64,000 nt of DNA from Lewinellaceae bacterium (GTDB lineage Bacteria > Bacteroidota > Bacteroidia > Chitinophagales > Saprospiraceae): assembly GCA_020636105.1 (NCBI GenBank), contig JACJYL010000002.1:930001-994000 (forward strand). Direction: 5' to 3'. Shown piece after piece: positions 50,161-59,156 of this stretch (position 1 is its first letter; every line of letters begins with the position of its first letter). The notes beneath the pieces are model-generated. The model was not told the DNA's origin. It worked only from the letters and a program-made list of their open reading frames with translations, and ran no database searches. The position numbers were made by a program, and so were the translations under genes.

Positions 50161-51984
50161 ATGAAAGTTTTAAAAGAAATCCAAAAAGAAAAAAAGTTAA
50201 CCCATCTAAAAATGACAGCTAACCGGTTGTTATTGACCCTTGGGTTGATCCTGATGATTTTTACTGCCAAATCCCAGGGAACCTTGCCTGTAAAGGCCCT
50301 GGCACAAAGTCCTTCTTTTGAAATAGGGGGGCGATTCGGTTATGATTTGCCTCTTTTTAATACGCCCTACAATGAATTGAAGTACAAAGGAGGCAGGAAC
50401 ATCAGTGCTGTTGCTGACTACCATTTTCCCTCCAACTTAGGGATTCGATTGGAATATGCCAACATCCTCACCAGGCCTTTTATCAGAATACCGGATTCAG
50501 TGTATTATGCCAAAATAGCGGCGGCTGTCCTAAAGAAGGATTTGCCCGTTCGCCGACATTTCATCGGGATTGGGCCCAGTTATTTGTATCGTCCCGGGGG
50601 TGCTAAATTCGGCGTACTGATCGCCCCCATGGCCGGGTATTCGTGGATCTCCGGGGGCGATGCCTATGCCGAAAGCCACGGACCTGAATCGTCCACCCTT
50701 CCAGATGTGCAACTGATCAATACCGGATTTAAAAGTTCAAACCCAGCCGCAAAGGTGGATATTGAGTTTTCCTATGCCATCACCGACAACCTCAGTCTTG
50801 ACCTTGGCTTTTATTACATCAGGCATTTCGGGGTTCGTTTTGACCCCGCTATGGACATCACTCCTCCTGGTGGAAATCCTGGTGTGATCCATGGAGAAAA
50901 CATATACGATCATACGGTAAATCCATATACATTGACAGACGAATCGCCCTGGGTGATCCGGCAGGACGTGGAAAAACCATGCTGCATGGATCTGGCTTCA
51001 GCAGGGGTCAATATGGGTTTAAAATATAAGCTGCATGCTCCTAAACCTCCCGCCTGTAACATCTGCGGATGCCCCAATGATAGCCATAAAGTGGTAGTTA
51101 CCGTCCGGGACGATCTTTCCAAAAAAGTAATTCCCAATGCCGACGTTGCCATTAAGGATATCAACGGACTTATCATCGCCACAGGCACCACCAATGCCTT
51201 TGGGGTAGTCGATTTCGGACAGGTGCCTCATGACAACTACGTTGTGACAGGCATTGTATATGACATTGAAACCACGACAGCCTCTATTTTTGATGAAGAG
51301 TTCCTGCCGGATGCCGTGATCAGAAAAGAGGTATTGTACACTGACCTTAGATTCATCCTGAAGGGTAGAACGGTCAACAAAAGCACCCGAGCACCAGAAC
51401 CCAATGTGGTTGCCTCCCTCACCAACAGGGGAACCGGCGAGGTAAAACAGGACAATTCCGATGGCCTGGGTCAGTTTGCCTTCCGGCTTGAAAAAAATTC
51501 AAGCTATGAAGTAGTTGGAATCAAGGAAAACCGGTTGTCAGACATCGAACAGGTTTCCACCCTGGGGTTGTCGAGAAGTACCACCCTGTTTGTAGACCTC
51601 GAACTGGGAGTTGATAATTTTGACTGCGGTACCGGTACCGTACTTGATATCAAATATTGCAATGATTGTGATAATCTGAATACGCAAGCCAAAATCGAAC
51701 TCGACAGGCTGGTCAGGTATATGAAAGACCACCAGATTGGCCGAGTGGAACTCGCATCCCATACCTCAAGCGTAGGGGATTGGGATTACAACATGGGCCT
51801 TTCAAGAAGACGGGCTGAAAACGCAGTGGCCTACATCGTTTCCAGGGGAATTCCAAGAGACCGGATCATTGCCAAAGGTTACGGTGAATCCCAATTGAAG
51901 AACCGTTGTGCCGATGGCATTGACTGTACCGAAGAGGAACATAGAATAAACAGAAGAACAGAGGCCAAACTGCTTTGTAACTAA
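50161..51984 (+). CDS. Outer-membrane beta-barrel/OmpA-domain protein
   Basis: 607 residues. A basic N-terminus and hydrophobic signal (LLLTLGLILMIFTAKSQG) precede a beta-barrel-like region (about 55-270; FEIGGRFGYDLPLFNTPYNE, ADYHFPSNLGIRLEYANIL, AYAESHGPESSTLP), a Cys-rich spacer (ACNICGCPNDS), two beta-sandwich repeats (HKVVVTVRDDLSKKVIPNAD; FILKGRTVNKSTRAPEPNVV) and an OmpA C-terminal domain (about 490-607: DIKYCNDCDNLNTQAKIELD, HTSSVGDWDYNMGLSRRRAE). In this OmpA domain the Asp of the HTD peptidoglycan-binding motif is replaced by Ser, while the Arg is kept. Start ATG 50161 rather than TTG 50155; ATG 50212 (MTANRLLLTLGL) is an alternative signal start. A 18-base gap leads to the next gene, suggesting an operon. 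Confidence 0.82.
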   Translation: MKVLKEIQKEKKLTHLKMTANRLLLTLGLILMIFTAKSQGTLPVKALAQSPSFEIGGRFGYDLPLFNTPYNELKYKGGRNISAVADYHFPSNLGIRLEYANILTRPFIRIPDSVYYAKIAAAVLKKDLPVRRHFIGIGPSYLYRPGGAKFGVLIAPMAGYSWISGGDAYAESHGPESSTLPDVQLINTGFKSSNPAAKVDIEFSYAITDNLSLDLGFYYIRHFGVRFDPAMDITPPGGNPGVIHGENIYDHTVNPYTLTDESPWVIRQDVEKPCCMDLASAGVNMGLKYKLHAPKPPACNICGCPNDSHKVVVTVRDDLSKKVIPNADVAIKDINGLIIATGTTNAFGVVDFGQVPHDNYVVTGIVYDIETTTASIFDEEFLPDAVIRKEVLYTDLRFILKGRTVNKSTRAPEPNVVASLTNRGTGEVKQDNSDGLGQFAFRLEKNSSYEVVGIKENRLSDIEQVSTLGLSRSTTLFVDLELGVDNFDCGTGTVLDIKYCNDCDNLNTQAKIELDRLVRYMKDHQIGRVELASHTSSVGDWDYNMGLSRRRAENAVAYIVSRGIPRDRIIAKGYGESQLKNRCADGIDCTEEEHRINRRTEAKLLCN

Positions 51985-52002
51985 TTTCATTAATTCTTAA
52001 AA

Positions 52003-53337
52003 ATGCAACCCATGAAAAAGATATTTTCATTGACTACAACAATTGCATTGGTAAGCTTCATGAGCTGCCAAAAATGTGAAGAGGTGATCTTTGAACCCTG
52101 CCAGGAGATCATTCCCAATTCCGAACACTGCGGCTGGACCGTAGCAACCCATTACTCAGCCGAACAAAATGGAAATGTTGGAGTGATTTACGATACCCGG
52201 TTCAATTCCCAGGCCCCAAAAGGCGATGATTGGGGAACAACGACCTCTGCGCCACAGGTCACCGCGTTTCACCCTTCTAACTGGACGGGGAACCAAATCG
52301 GACAGGTGTTCGGCATCGCCATTGACGACCAGGAGAACATTTACCTGGCCTCCTCCGATATTTATTATTTTGACGGCGGATTCTCAGGTCCTTTGGTATC
52401 TGCCAATATAGGCAGGCCTTTTTCTGCCGGACAGATATTCAAATGTGCTCCACCGACATGGAACGCGGTCCCTTTTGCCGTACTGCCTAATTTTGCCACT
52501 TCTGTTTTTCCAGCGGAGCCCTTGAACGGAACGGGCAATATTGCTTTTGACAAATGGAACCGTCAGCTGTTTGCCACGAACCTGGAAGATGGCAAGATTT
52601 ATAGAATCGCCATGGACGGCACCATCGTGGAAACCTATGATCCGTGGAATGCAGATACCGGATTGCCGGGCATCGTTAGCCAGCCCGACTGGGTTTGGGC
52701 CATTGGCGTCAACCTGGAGGAAGGAGTAATAAAGGTCTATTTCCCCAGAATTACGCCGGAAGAACGAAGCATTTATTCCGTGACTCTTGTAGATGGGGCT
52801 TTCCCGCCAGCGGGTTCAGAAATACTGGAAATATCAAATGTTAGAGGGGACCAGGCGATTATTTCAGACCTCGCATTTTCTTCAGATAACCAGGAAATGC
52901 TGGTGTCCGAAAGAGGAGATCCCCACTCAGCCGAAGTGTTTAGTTATAGCCGTTCCGGCAGCGCCTGGAGTTTCAATCAAAACTATTTTGTTGGCAGGAA
53001 TAACGGAGAGAATTCGGCAGGAGGCATTGACTTTGCCTATACGGAAATGGACGGCAACGTCAGTGCTGCCTGCGACGAATATTTCTGGGCTTCCGGCAAC
53101 TATATGGGGGCGAGTAAATCCAGCCTGGGTTATATATACGGTCTGGAAGGTATTTCCTATGCCGGCAATAATAATTATTTTGCCCCAACGCCAACCGCCA
53201 ACAAGGACACAGACTTATTCATCGATTTTGACGGGCTCGATGGTACAGGAACGAAACGCTCTGTCGGAGATGTGGAAGTCTTTGATTGTTATAATTGCAT
53301 GGATCCCTGCGACCTGGGTGATTTTATGGGTGGATGA
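52003..53337 (+). CDS. Beta-propeller lipoprotein (NHL/SMP30-like)
   Basis: 444 residues. A lipoprotein signal MKKIFSLTTTIALVSFMSCQ (from the second ATG at 52012, Cys 19) is followed by a Cys-rich start (CQKCEEVIFEPCQEIIPNSE, HCGW) and then repeated beta-propeller blades: IGQVFGIAIDDQENIYLASS, GTGNIAFDKWNRQLFATNLE, DGKIYRIAMDGTIVETYDP, WVWAIGVNLEEGVIKVYFPR, ISDLAFSSDNQEMLVSERGD. It ends FDCYNCMDPCDLGDFMGG, a Cys-rich tail. The blades have the NHL/SMP30 look, which in other proteins bind metal or act as scaffolds; no active site is recognised. It is probably expressed with the OmpA-type protein just upstream, with which it may interact. Confidence 0.8.
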   Translation: MQPMKKIFSLTTTIALVSFMSCQKCEEVIFEPCQEIIPNSEHCGWTVATHYSAEQNGNVGVIYDTRFNSQAPKGDDWGTTTSAPQVTAFHPSNWTGNQIGQVFGIAIDDQENIYLASSDIYYFDGGFSGPLVSANIGRPFSAGQIFKCAPPTWNAVPFAVLPNFATSVFPAEPLNGTGNIAFDKWNRQLFATNLEDGKIYRIAMDGTIVETYDPWNADTGLPGIVSQPDWVWAIGVNLEEGVIKVYFPRITPEERSIYSVTLVDGAFPPAGSEILEISNVRGDQAIISDLAFSSDNQEMLVSERGDPHSAEVFSYSRSGSAWSFNQNYFVGRNNGENSAGGIDFAYTEMDGNVSAACDEYFWASGNYMGASKSSLGYIYGLEGISYAGNNNYFAPTPTANKDTDLFIDFDGLDGTGTKRSVGDVEVFDCYNCMDPCDLGDFMGG

Positions 53338-53470
53338 TGCACCTCCCCTCCATTCAAACATTTGAATTTATTAAGACCAAATACAGAACACTTTCAGAGT
53401 GCACTGGCAAGATAAAGTCCGGGCAATATTCCTACTGTTTGGGAAACATTGCCTGGATTTTTTGTCCAAC

Positions 53471-54190
53471 TTAATTTACAGGCTCAGCCGACCTGGATAT
53501 GTCAAGGCTGCGGAGGGCAATCAAATACTGCGCCGCCAGATAAGTCACCATAATAAACACTCTCCCATTCGGAATACTGATCCCTTGAGGATTGAATTTA
53601 TTGATGGCAATCATACTATCGGATAGCACGAAAAGCAAAACGCCAAGAAATAACATAGTGAACAATTGGGAAGGAATTTTACCACTCAGGTTAGCAGCGG
53701 TAGCGGCCATCGTCACTATAGCTATGCTGTAAACGGTCACCGGGATTTTTAAATCAGCAGGTATGCCCGGCCAGAGGAAAGCGGTGTTGCCAATCAGGAA
53801 TACCAAAAAGAAAATGGCCACCCAGGGGTTGCGTTGTAAAAGTCCTTTTTCCTTTGACTTATATTTTAAAAATCCGGTGGCATAGGCCACATGGGCCAAT
53901 AAAAAACAGATGAGCCCGTAAATAAAATAATTAGGCCCCTTTTCAACAAACATCAGAAAAGTATCCCCGCCAATGGAAAAGATCAAACCGAATAAAACAA
54001 AACGGGAGAAAGCGGTTGGCTGATCCTTTGTATTTAGCCATAACCAAACGGACAGCAAAGTCAGCAGAAGCGGTTTGGTAATATAAATCAGCAAGACATT
54101 TTCAACTCCTGTTGCATAGATATGAATAAGAGATAAAAGCAGATAGCCCCAAACCAGGTATCTGTACGAATGGCCGGAAGTCTTGTTCAT
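53471..54190 (-). CDS. YhhN-type membrane protein (lysoplasmalogenase family)
   Basis: 239 residues with eight hydrophobic segments. Family motifs are visible: YITKPLLLTLLSVWLW, RFVLFGLIFSIGGDTFLM (GGD motif), FLLAHVAYATGFLKYKS, and near the C-terminus GVLLFVLSDSMIAINKFN with SDS. The family includes eukaryotic TMEM86 lysoplasmalogenase, which cleaves the vinyl-ether bond; the bacterial members' substrate is not established. Convergent with the propeller lipoprotein gene. Confidence 0.87.
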   Translation of the reverse strand: MNKTSGHSYRYLVWGYLLLSLIHIYATGVENVLLIYITKPLLLTLLSVWLWLNTKDQPTAFSRFVLFGLIFSIGGDTFLMFVEKGPNYFIYGLICFLLAHVAYATGFLKYKSKEKGLLQRNPWVAIFFLVFLIGNTAFLWPGIPADLKIPVTVYSIAIVTMAATAANLSGKIPSQLFTMLFLGVLLFVLSDSMIAINKFNPQGISIPNGRVFIMVTYLAAQYLIALRSLDISRSAEPVN

Positions 54191-54342
54191 GATAATAGGT
54201 TTTTCCGGCTACAATATAAGCAAGTGACGGTAGAATCAAAAGGATGATGTCTTGGATTTTTGGCAGCACGAAGAATGGGAACATCGATCTCACATTCTCG
54301 CATTCAAGCATTAAGGTATTCAAGCATTAACTTTTGCCCTTT

Positions 54343-54942
54343 CTACCTTTTACTGCTATCCGCATCTTCATCAATATCGAAAATGGTATCGGAACTCTTT
54401 TTTTCCACGCCCCCACCCTTTTCAATACGGTCCATGAAGTTGATGGAATATTCCCAAAATTCTTTAAATACGGGTTTGAGTTTTTGGCTCACCCCCATAA
54501 GCTTATCAGGCATTGCTTCAAGAACGCCATAGGTCAGCGATTCTTTTTTTGTGGTATCATCAATGATGTGAGCCCGTTCGCCGAAGAGTACAAAAACACT
54601 AAAAAGAGAAACCAGTAAAAAAGCCATTATTGCCCCTCCTGCGGCCTGATTGATAATATTTACATTTCCTGTTTTGAGAATTCCTTCAAGGCTGTTGGCC
54701 AAAATCCGAATCAGGAGCCAGGTCAATCCGAATACCACCAAAGTACCCGCTATAAACATCAAACCGTGATGATAATTTAAGATCGATTCCAAAAAATCCG
54801 TCATCATTGGGCTAAACTTAGCCGCCGCAATAACTCCAAAAACAATTGAAATTAATGTGAATACGGTCTTTATTATTCCCTTGGAAAAACCCAGGTAAAA
54901 GCCGTACGCCGCAAAGATCAAACATATTATATCTATTACCAT
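54343..54942 (-). CDS. CvpA family membrane protein
   Basis: 199 residues: four N-terminal helices (IICLIFAAYGFYLGFSKGII, FTLISIVFGVIAAAKFSPMM, LMFIAGTLVVFGLTWLLIRI, AAGGAIMAFLLVSLFSVFVL) with the family marks YGFYLGFSKGI and RILANSLEGILKTGNVNIIN QAAGG, and a cytosolic acidic tail (IDEDADSSKR). CvpA proteins are linked to colicin V production in E. coli and to bile-salt or envelope stress; function is not firmly defined. Separate gene, 290 bases from the next coding region upstream. Confidence 0.9.
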   Translation of the reverse strand: MVIDIICLIFAAYGFYLGFSKGIIKTVFTLISIVFGVIAAAKFSPMMTDFLESILNYHHGLMFIAGTLVVFGLTWLLIRILANSLEGILKTGNVNIINQAAGGAIMAFLLVSLFSVFVLFGERAHIIDDTTKKESLTYGVLEAMPDKLMGVSQKLKPVFKEFWEYSINFMDRIEKGGGVEKKSSDTIFDIDEDADSSKR

Positions 54943-55200
54943 ACTCCAAAATTAAGGGTTATGCAGCAATTTTATCCTATTTTCAGATGTTATGTTACAG
55001 ATAATCGACGAAATGCAGCCTGTTGATAACAAAATAGCCCGTGGTCAATGATATCACGATCACCTGATCTTTGTTAGTTAAGGCGAAAAGGCAGAAGAAT
55101 GATAGACTCATTTTACCCTTCCATCATTCTGCCATTGTAAAAACTTAAAAATCAACATTTTAAAATTTATCATTTATCATTTTAAATTTATCATTTTACC

Positions 55201-55208
55201 TACCTTTG
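55201..55208 (+). promoter_or_regulatory. Candidate -7 box (TACCTTTG)
   Basis: TACCTTTG 25 bases before the ATG at 55234; an AT-rich direct repeat (aaatttatcatttatcattt, 55163-55200) precedes it. Confidence 0.5.
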
Positions 55209-55233
55209 TCTAAAACCGTTAAAAATTACACTT

Positions 55234-55698
55234 ATGAAATTTATTTATTCCCTATTCATCCTCTGCTTGTTTGCCGGGAGTTCTTTTGCTCAGGAAACTG
55301 AAATTCCAAAAGTTTTTGTGCTCGGAGAACAGGAAAAATCCTACGAACAACTCAATCAAACCTACAGCCAGACCCTTCTTGAAGCTTCAGGAAACGATAT
55401 AAAGCTAGCTTTTGACAATTGGCTGGACATGATGGAAGCCATGGACAAATACGCTGATAAAATCCATTACGACCTGAAAGGCATCCGTTTATGGTTACAT
55501 GTTTTTTGGGCTGAAGACGGAACGGTTGACCACATTGGTTATCTGCTCCGGCCGGATTCCCGTAATGCCAATGAAGCGGAATTAAATGCTTTTTTCTCCA
55601 CTTTCATTAAGAAATATAAGTTTCCGATAAAAAGTGAAAAAAAATTCAATCACTATACCGGGGCCACTTTCCCTACTTTCATACAGCGAGCGAATTAA
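55234..55698 (+). CDS. Small secreted protein of unknown function
   Basis: 154 residues: signal peptide MKFIYSLFILCLFAGSSFAQ, mature part ETEIPKVFVLGEQEKSYEQL and LAFDNWLDMMEAMDKYADKI then GIRLWLHVFWAEDGTVDHIG, LLRPDSRNANEAELNAFFST, ending TGATFPTFIQRAN. Short secreted proteins with TonB-C-like or energy-transducer-like C-termini can look like this, but I do not recognise the family. A strong intrinsic terminator follows, so it is a single-gene transcript with promoter box at 55201. Confidence 0.7.
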   Translation: MKFIYSLFILCLFAGSSFAQETEIPKVFVLGEQEKSYEQLNQTYSQTLLEASGNDIKLAFDNWLDMMEAMDKYADKIHYDLKGIRLWLHVFWAEDGTVDHIGYLLRPDSRNANEAELNAFFSTFIKKYKFPIKSEKKFNHYTGATFPTFIQRAN

Positions 55699-55722
55699 TT
55701 TCCAAATCTTATATTTGAAAAC

Positions 55723-55770
55723 AAAAAGTAGCCAAAATGACTCAAGTTCGTCGTTTTGGCTACTTTTTTT
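55723..55770 (+). terminator. Intrinsic terminator after the small secreted gene
   Basis: agtagccaaaa (55727-55737) pairs with ttttggctact (55754-55764), extended by tga/tcg, and is followed by a run of seven Ts. It lies 25 bases after the stop and is oriented to end transcription from the plus strand. Confidence 0.9.
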
Positions 55771-55795
55771 GTTGATCTAAAATGAAGTAATTTTG
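55768..55795 (+). promoter_or_regulatory. Candidate promoter of the serA-like gene
   Basis: TAATTTTG at 55788-55795 (matching TAnnTTTG) with a TTTG at 55768-55771, 16 bases upstream, gives a -33/-7 pair just after the terminator, 31 bases before the ATG at 55826. Confidence 0.5.
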
Positions 55796-55825
55796 TCTTT
55801 TTATAATAAACAGAAACACCTTCCA

Positions 55826-56791
55826 ATGATTAAAATTCTCGCAAATGACGGCATTCACCCGGATGGAAAAATGCTGCTCGAAGAAGCTGGTTATACGGTT
55901 GATACAACAAAAGTAGCCCAGGAAGACCTCAAAGATGTCTTGCCGGAATACGATGTCATTATCGTACGCAGCGCCACCAAGGTGCGTAAGGACCTGATAG
56001 ATGCCTGCCCTAAATTGAAAATAATTGCCCGTGGAGGTGTTGGCCTCGATAACGTTGACCACCAGTACGCCCGGGAAAAAGGTATTGAGGTGATCAATAC
56101 TCCCGCCGCTTCTTCCCAGGCCGTAGCTGAGCTCTCCTTCGGACATATGTTCTCTCTGGCCCGCCATTTACAAAATGCCAATTGGGAAATGCGTAACATG
56201 GATGCAGCCAAGTTTAATAAACTTAAAAAAGATTATTCCAACGGTTTCCAGCTGAGAGGAAAAACCCTTGGGGTGATCGGTTTTGGCCGAATTGGAGTGG
56301 AAACAGCGAGAATTGGCCTGGGCCTGGGGATGAATGTACTCCCCTACGACATTATTCCTGATCTCAAAATTGCTATTGATGTGAATATTTATCAAAGCGA
56401 AACGGCCAAACTGACCATCAAACTCAAAACAGTGGAGATGGACGAACTGCTCGCCAAGAGTGACTTCATCAGTATCCATGTTCCATTTAGCGACGGACCA
56501 GTGATCGGGAAAACAGAAATGCAAAAATTGAAAGACGGGGTGATCCTCGTAAACACGTCACGCGGTGGAATGATCGACGAAGAAGCCCTGCTCGAAGGAC
56601 TTGAAAGCGGAAAAATCGGAGGAGCAGCACTTGATGTATTCAATAATGAGCCTACTCCTCGTGAAGCCATCCTCCACCATCCAAAAATTTCATTGAGCCC
56701 TCATATCGGCGGCTCTACCATAGAAGCTCAGACTAACATCGGGCTGGAACTCGCTGATAAGATCATCGCATTTTTTGGTGATGATAAATAA
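55826..56791 (+). CDS. serA: D-3-phosphoglycerate dehydrogenase-type 2-hydroxyacid dehydrogenase
   Basis: 321 residues: N-terminal substrate lobe (IKILANDGIHPDGKMLLEEA), then VIIVRSATKVRKDLIDACPK and a Rossmann NAD domain with GKTLGVIGFGRIGVETARIG, and the catalytic residues Arg in VNTSRGGMIDEEALLEGLES, Glu near VDMEDGV-type region LDVFNNEPTPREAIL and His in LSPHIGGSTIEAQTNIG. The active-site SRGGM and HIGGS are in place. No ACT domain, as in short SerA or PGDH of Bacteroidota. It probably oxidises 3-phosphoglycerate to start serine synthesis; other 2-hydroxyacids are possible. ATG 55826 is preferred over the upstream 55793 start, which would overlap the promoter box. Confidence 0.88.
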   Translation: MIKILANDGIHPDGKMLLEEAGYTVDTTKVAQEDLKDVLPEYDVIIVRSATKVRKDLIDACPKLKIIARGGVGLDNVDHQYAREKGIEVINTPAASSQAVAELSFGHMFSLARHLQNANWEMRNMDAAKFNKLKKDYSNGFQLRGKTLGVIGFGRIGVETARIGLGLGMNVLPYDIIPDLKIAIDVNIYQSETAKLTIKLKTVEMDELLAKSDFISIHVPFSDGPVIGKTEMQKLKDGVILVNTSRGGMIDEEALLEGLESGKIGGAALDVFNNEPTPREAILHHPKISLSPHIGGSTIEAQTNIGLELADKIIAFFGDDK

Positions 56792-56857
56792 TTTACTCGT
56801 TGCTGGTGGCTCGTTGCTCACTAATGTTTCGGGCAACCAGTCACCAGCGATAAGGTT

Positions 56858-57190
56858 CTAGTAATTATCATAAATTTGTATGGGCTGATCAATAAGTTGT
56901 TTCACCATCAATTGAATGCGAAGCATTTTGTAATGATCCATTTCATACATTCTGACATTCTTTTCCTTAGATATTTTCACAATACCAACCTCCTGCAAAG
57001 CGTCAATCTGCTTTTGAAGGATAATCGGTGGTAAATTTGTTTCATGTTGAAGCTGGATAAAATCGACTGAATCGTTCGATCTCAAAAACCTTAAAATGGG
57101 AATACTCCATTCATGGCTGATAATTTCCAGGTTTTGAATAGCATAGCTTAGCCTGGCTAAACTGCCTTTTATAGTGTTGTTAGTGTACAT
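56858..57190 (-). CDS. Winged-helix (ArsR/MarR-like) DNA-binding protein
   Basis: 110 residues without a signal: helix 1 IQNLEIISHEWSIPILRFLR, a helix-turn-helix (DFIQLQHETNLPPIILQKQI DALQEVGIV) and the wing KISKEKNVRMYEMDHYKMLR, followed by a C-terminal helix. This is the ArsR/HxlR-type winged-helix layout. No metal-binding Cys or His cluster is visible, so no ligand can be suggested. It is alone; the 408 bases upstream have no recognised gene. Downstream lies a ctcgttgctcactaatg repeat unit. Confidence 0.78.
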   Translation of the reverse strand: MYTNNTIKGSLARLSYAIQNLEIISHEWSIPILRFLRSNDSVDFIQLQHETNLPPIILQKQIDALQEVGIVKISKEKNVRMYEMDHYKMLRIQLMVKQLIDQPIQIYDNY

Positions 57191-57525
57191 AAGTGTTTAA
57201 AAAATTACAAACTGGTATTAAAAATTTACTGGCTGGAAGCAGTTTCCCGCTGCCATCATACATATCCTTTCAAAAAAGTCCGAAGACATAATCCAGCATG
57301 AAGAAAGCCATTTAATCATGCTTTAGATATGATACGGGCTATTCGCTTTTGTGTTTCAAATTTTTAGAAAAAAATTCCTATTTTTTTTCATCCCATCTTT
57401 TCAAAAAAAATCTTTCAAAAATCAATCCCCTCTATCCATAATAAAAAAGAGTGTATCCTTTTTATTCGCTATCCCCCCTTGAGGCAAAAATATGCGCTAA
57501 GAAATCATTATATAAATCAGGTTTC
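57191..57525. other. Divergent regulatory region
   Basis: Nothing coding. Low-complexity T/A-rich sequence; tandem -7-like boxes lie at its far end. Confidence 0.4.
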
Positions 57526-57572
57526 TAAATTTGCAATTGTTTTTTAATAACAAAACATTAATGCTAAATTTG
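57526..57572 (+). promoter_or_regulatory. Two candidate -7 boxes for the helical-repeat protein gene
   Basis: TAAATTTG occurs at 57526-57533 and again at 57565-57572, both matching TAnnTTTG, 27 to 66 bases before the ATG at 57599. Possible alternative start sites. Confidence 0.45.
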
Positions 57573-57598
57573 TAGCCAACCTTACACTTTAGAATCCT

Positions 57599-59143
57599 AT
57601 GGCCAAAACGCCCAGCACGAAACTTTATGAATTGATCCATTCCCTGACTGGATCGGAAAAGCGGTATTTTAAATTATATGTGAATGAGCATGGCAAAAAA
57701 AACAGCAAATACATGCAGCTTTTTCATGCCCTGGAATCAATGGAGACCTTTGACGAGGAACAACTAAAAAACAACATCTACAAAGGCAGGGCCATCGAAA
57801 GCAGGAAATATTCGGAACTCAAATCCTACCTCTACGACCTGGTCCTTAAATGTCTCCAATCCTACGATGAAAAAAGATCAGTTGATTATAAACTCAAAAG
57901 TATTTTAAAGAGTATCCATTCCCTCTACAGAAGATCCTTGTTTGAGGATTGTAAGGTGCTCATCGACAAGGCTATGAAACCAGCTCTTAAATACGAGCAA
58001 TTTAAAGTCATCCTCGAATTGCAGGATTGGAAGAAACAAATTTATTATGCGCTGGCCGATATTGGTCACCTGGATAAAGAATTGCCCCGGATCAATGCTA
58101 TTGAAAATAAAACCATCCGACAGTTGCAGAACCTGCTGGAATACAAAGAAATATTTTATCGGCTGCTCATCAACATGAGGAAAGATCCTTCCGGAAAATC
58201 CAAACCGAAAAAGGAAGTTGCCCCGGATTTTATCAACCACCCCCTGCTCAAAAAAGAAAACCAGGCTCTATCTCACCAGGCCCTCGTCACTTATCACCGG
58301 ATATGGACCATTCACCATTTTTCCAAAGGTGAATTCCCTGAATTTTTCACGGGCAGTAAAAAACTGATCCGCATCATGGAGTCCAAACCCTACTTTTTAA
58401 AAGAAGACCTTTCAGAATATATTTCGGCACTAAGCAACTATGCCATCAGTAGTTCACTGGTAAAAGCCTATGATGACACCCTGGAATGTCTTGAAAAATT
58501 AAGAGCATTAAAGCCCGTTACTACTGACGATGCCACCAAAATTCACCGGCAATATTTTACCATGAAATTTCATCTGTGTATCATCTCCGGTGAATTTGAA
58601 GAAGGCGTAAAGGCATTGGAAGAACACCTGCACCAGGTCGGTAAATTTGACAGTAACCTTTTTGAGCGTGACAGCTTTCTCTTCCAATATTTTTATATCC
58701 ATTTTGGGGCCGGAAACTATGATTCCGCCCTCGAATACCTCAACCGATGGTTGAGCCTGCCAAAAAGAGTAGAACGTCAGGATATGTGGATTACTTCACG
58801 AATCGTAAACCTCATCCTGCATTACGAAATGGGAAATATGCTGTTGCTGGAATCCCTCATACGATCCACCTACCGGTACCTGAGCAAGAGCGATAGCCTT
58901 TCCCCCTACGAAAGCAAAGTACTCGGATTTTTCAGAGAGTCCCTGAAATTCCAGGACAAAACACAACAAAGAAAAGCTTTTGAGGAATTGAGGTCAGTAT
59001 TGCAGCAAAGCGAATACCAAAAGATGAGGCCAAGATTGTTTAACATCGAGGCCTGGTTTGAAGCAAAAATTCAAAACAAAAAATTCAGCGATATCATCAA
59101 AGAAAATTTTGAAAAAGAAAAGAGTTCGTTTAACCCGGGTTAG
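57599..59143 (+). CDS. Helical-repeat (TPR-like) cytosolic protein
   Basis: 514 residues, all-helical by composition, without signal peptide. The N-terminal domain (KLYELIHSLTGSEKRYFKLY, SKYMQLFHALESMETFDEEQ) and stretches such as ALVTYHRIWTIHHFSKGEFP, DDTLECLEKLRALKPVTTDD, KRVERQDMWITSRIVNLILH, YRYLSKSDSLSPYESKVLGF suggest TPR-like repeats. Similar unnamed proteins of about 500 residues are seen in Bacteroidota, but their function is unknown to me. Convergent, with an 7-base gap, to the leader-peptide gene; the two stops share the inverted repeat ggttag/ctaacc. Confidence 0.7.
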   Translation: MAKTPSTKLYELIHSLTGSEKRYFKLYVNEHGKKNSKYMQLFHALESMETFDEEQLKNNIYKGRAIESRKYSELKSYLYDLVLKCLQSYDEKRSVDYKLKSILKSIHSLYRRSLFEDCKVLIDKAMKPALKYEQFKVILELQDWKKQIYYALADIGHLDKELPRINAIENKTIRQLQNLLEYKEIFYRLLINMRKDPSGKSKPKKEVAPDFINHPLLKKENQALSHQALVTYHRIWTIHHFSKGEFPEFFTGSKKLIRIMESKPYFLKEDLSEYISALSNYAISSSLVKAYDDTLECLEKLRALKPVTTDDATKIHRQYFTMKFHLCIISGEFEEGVKALEEHLHQVGKFDSNLFERDSFLFQYFYIHFGAGNYDSALEYLNRWLSLPKRVERQDMWITSRIVNLILHYEMGNMLLLESLIRSTYRYLSKSDSLSPYESKVLGFFRESLKFQDKTQQRKAFEELRSVLQQSEYQKMRPRLFNIEAWFEAKIQNKKFSDIIKENFEKEKSSFNPG

Positions 59144-59156
59144 CCCATTTCTAACC
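59138..59156. other. Short inverted repeat between convergent stops
   Basis: ggttag (59138-59143) and ctaacc (59151-59156) flank a 7-base spacer exactly covering both stop codons. It has no T-run; a weak bidirectional terminator is possible. Confidence 0.3.
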
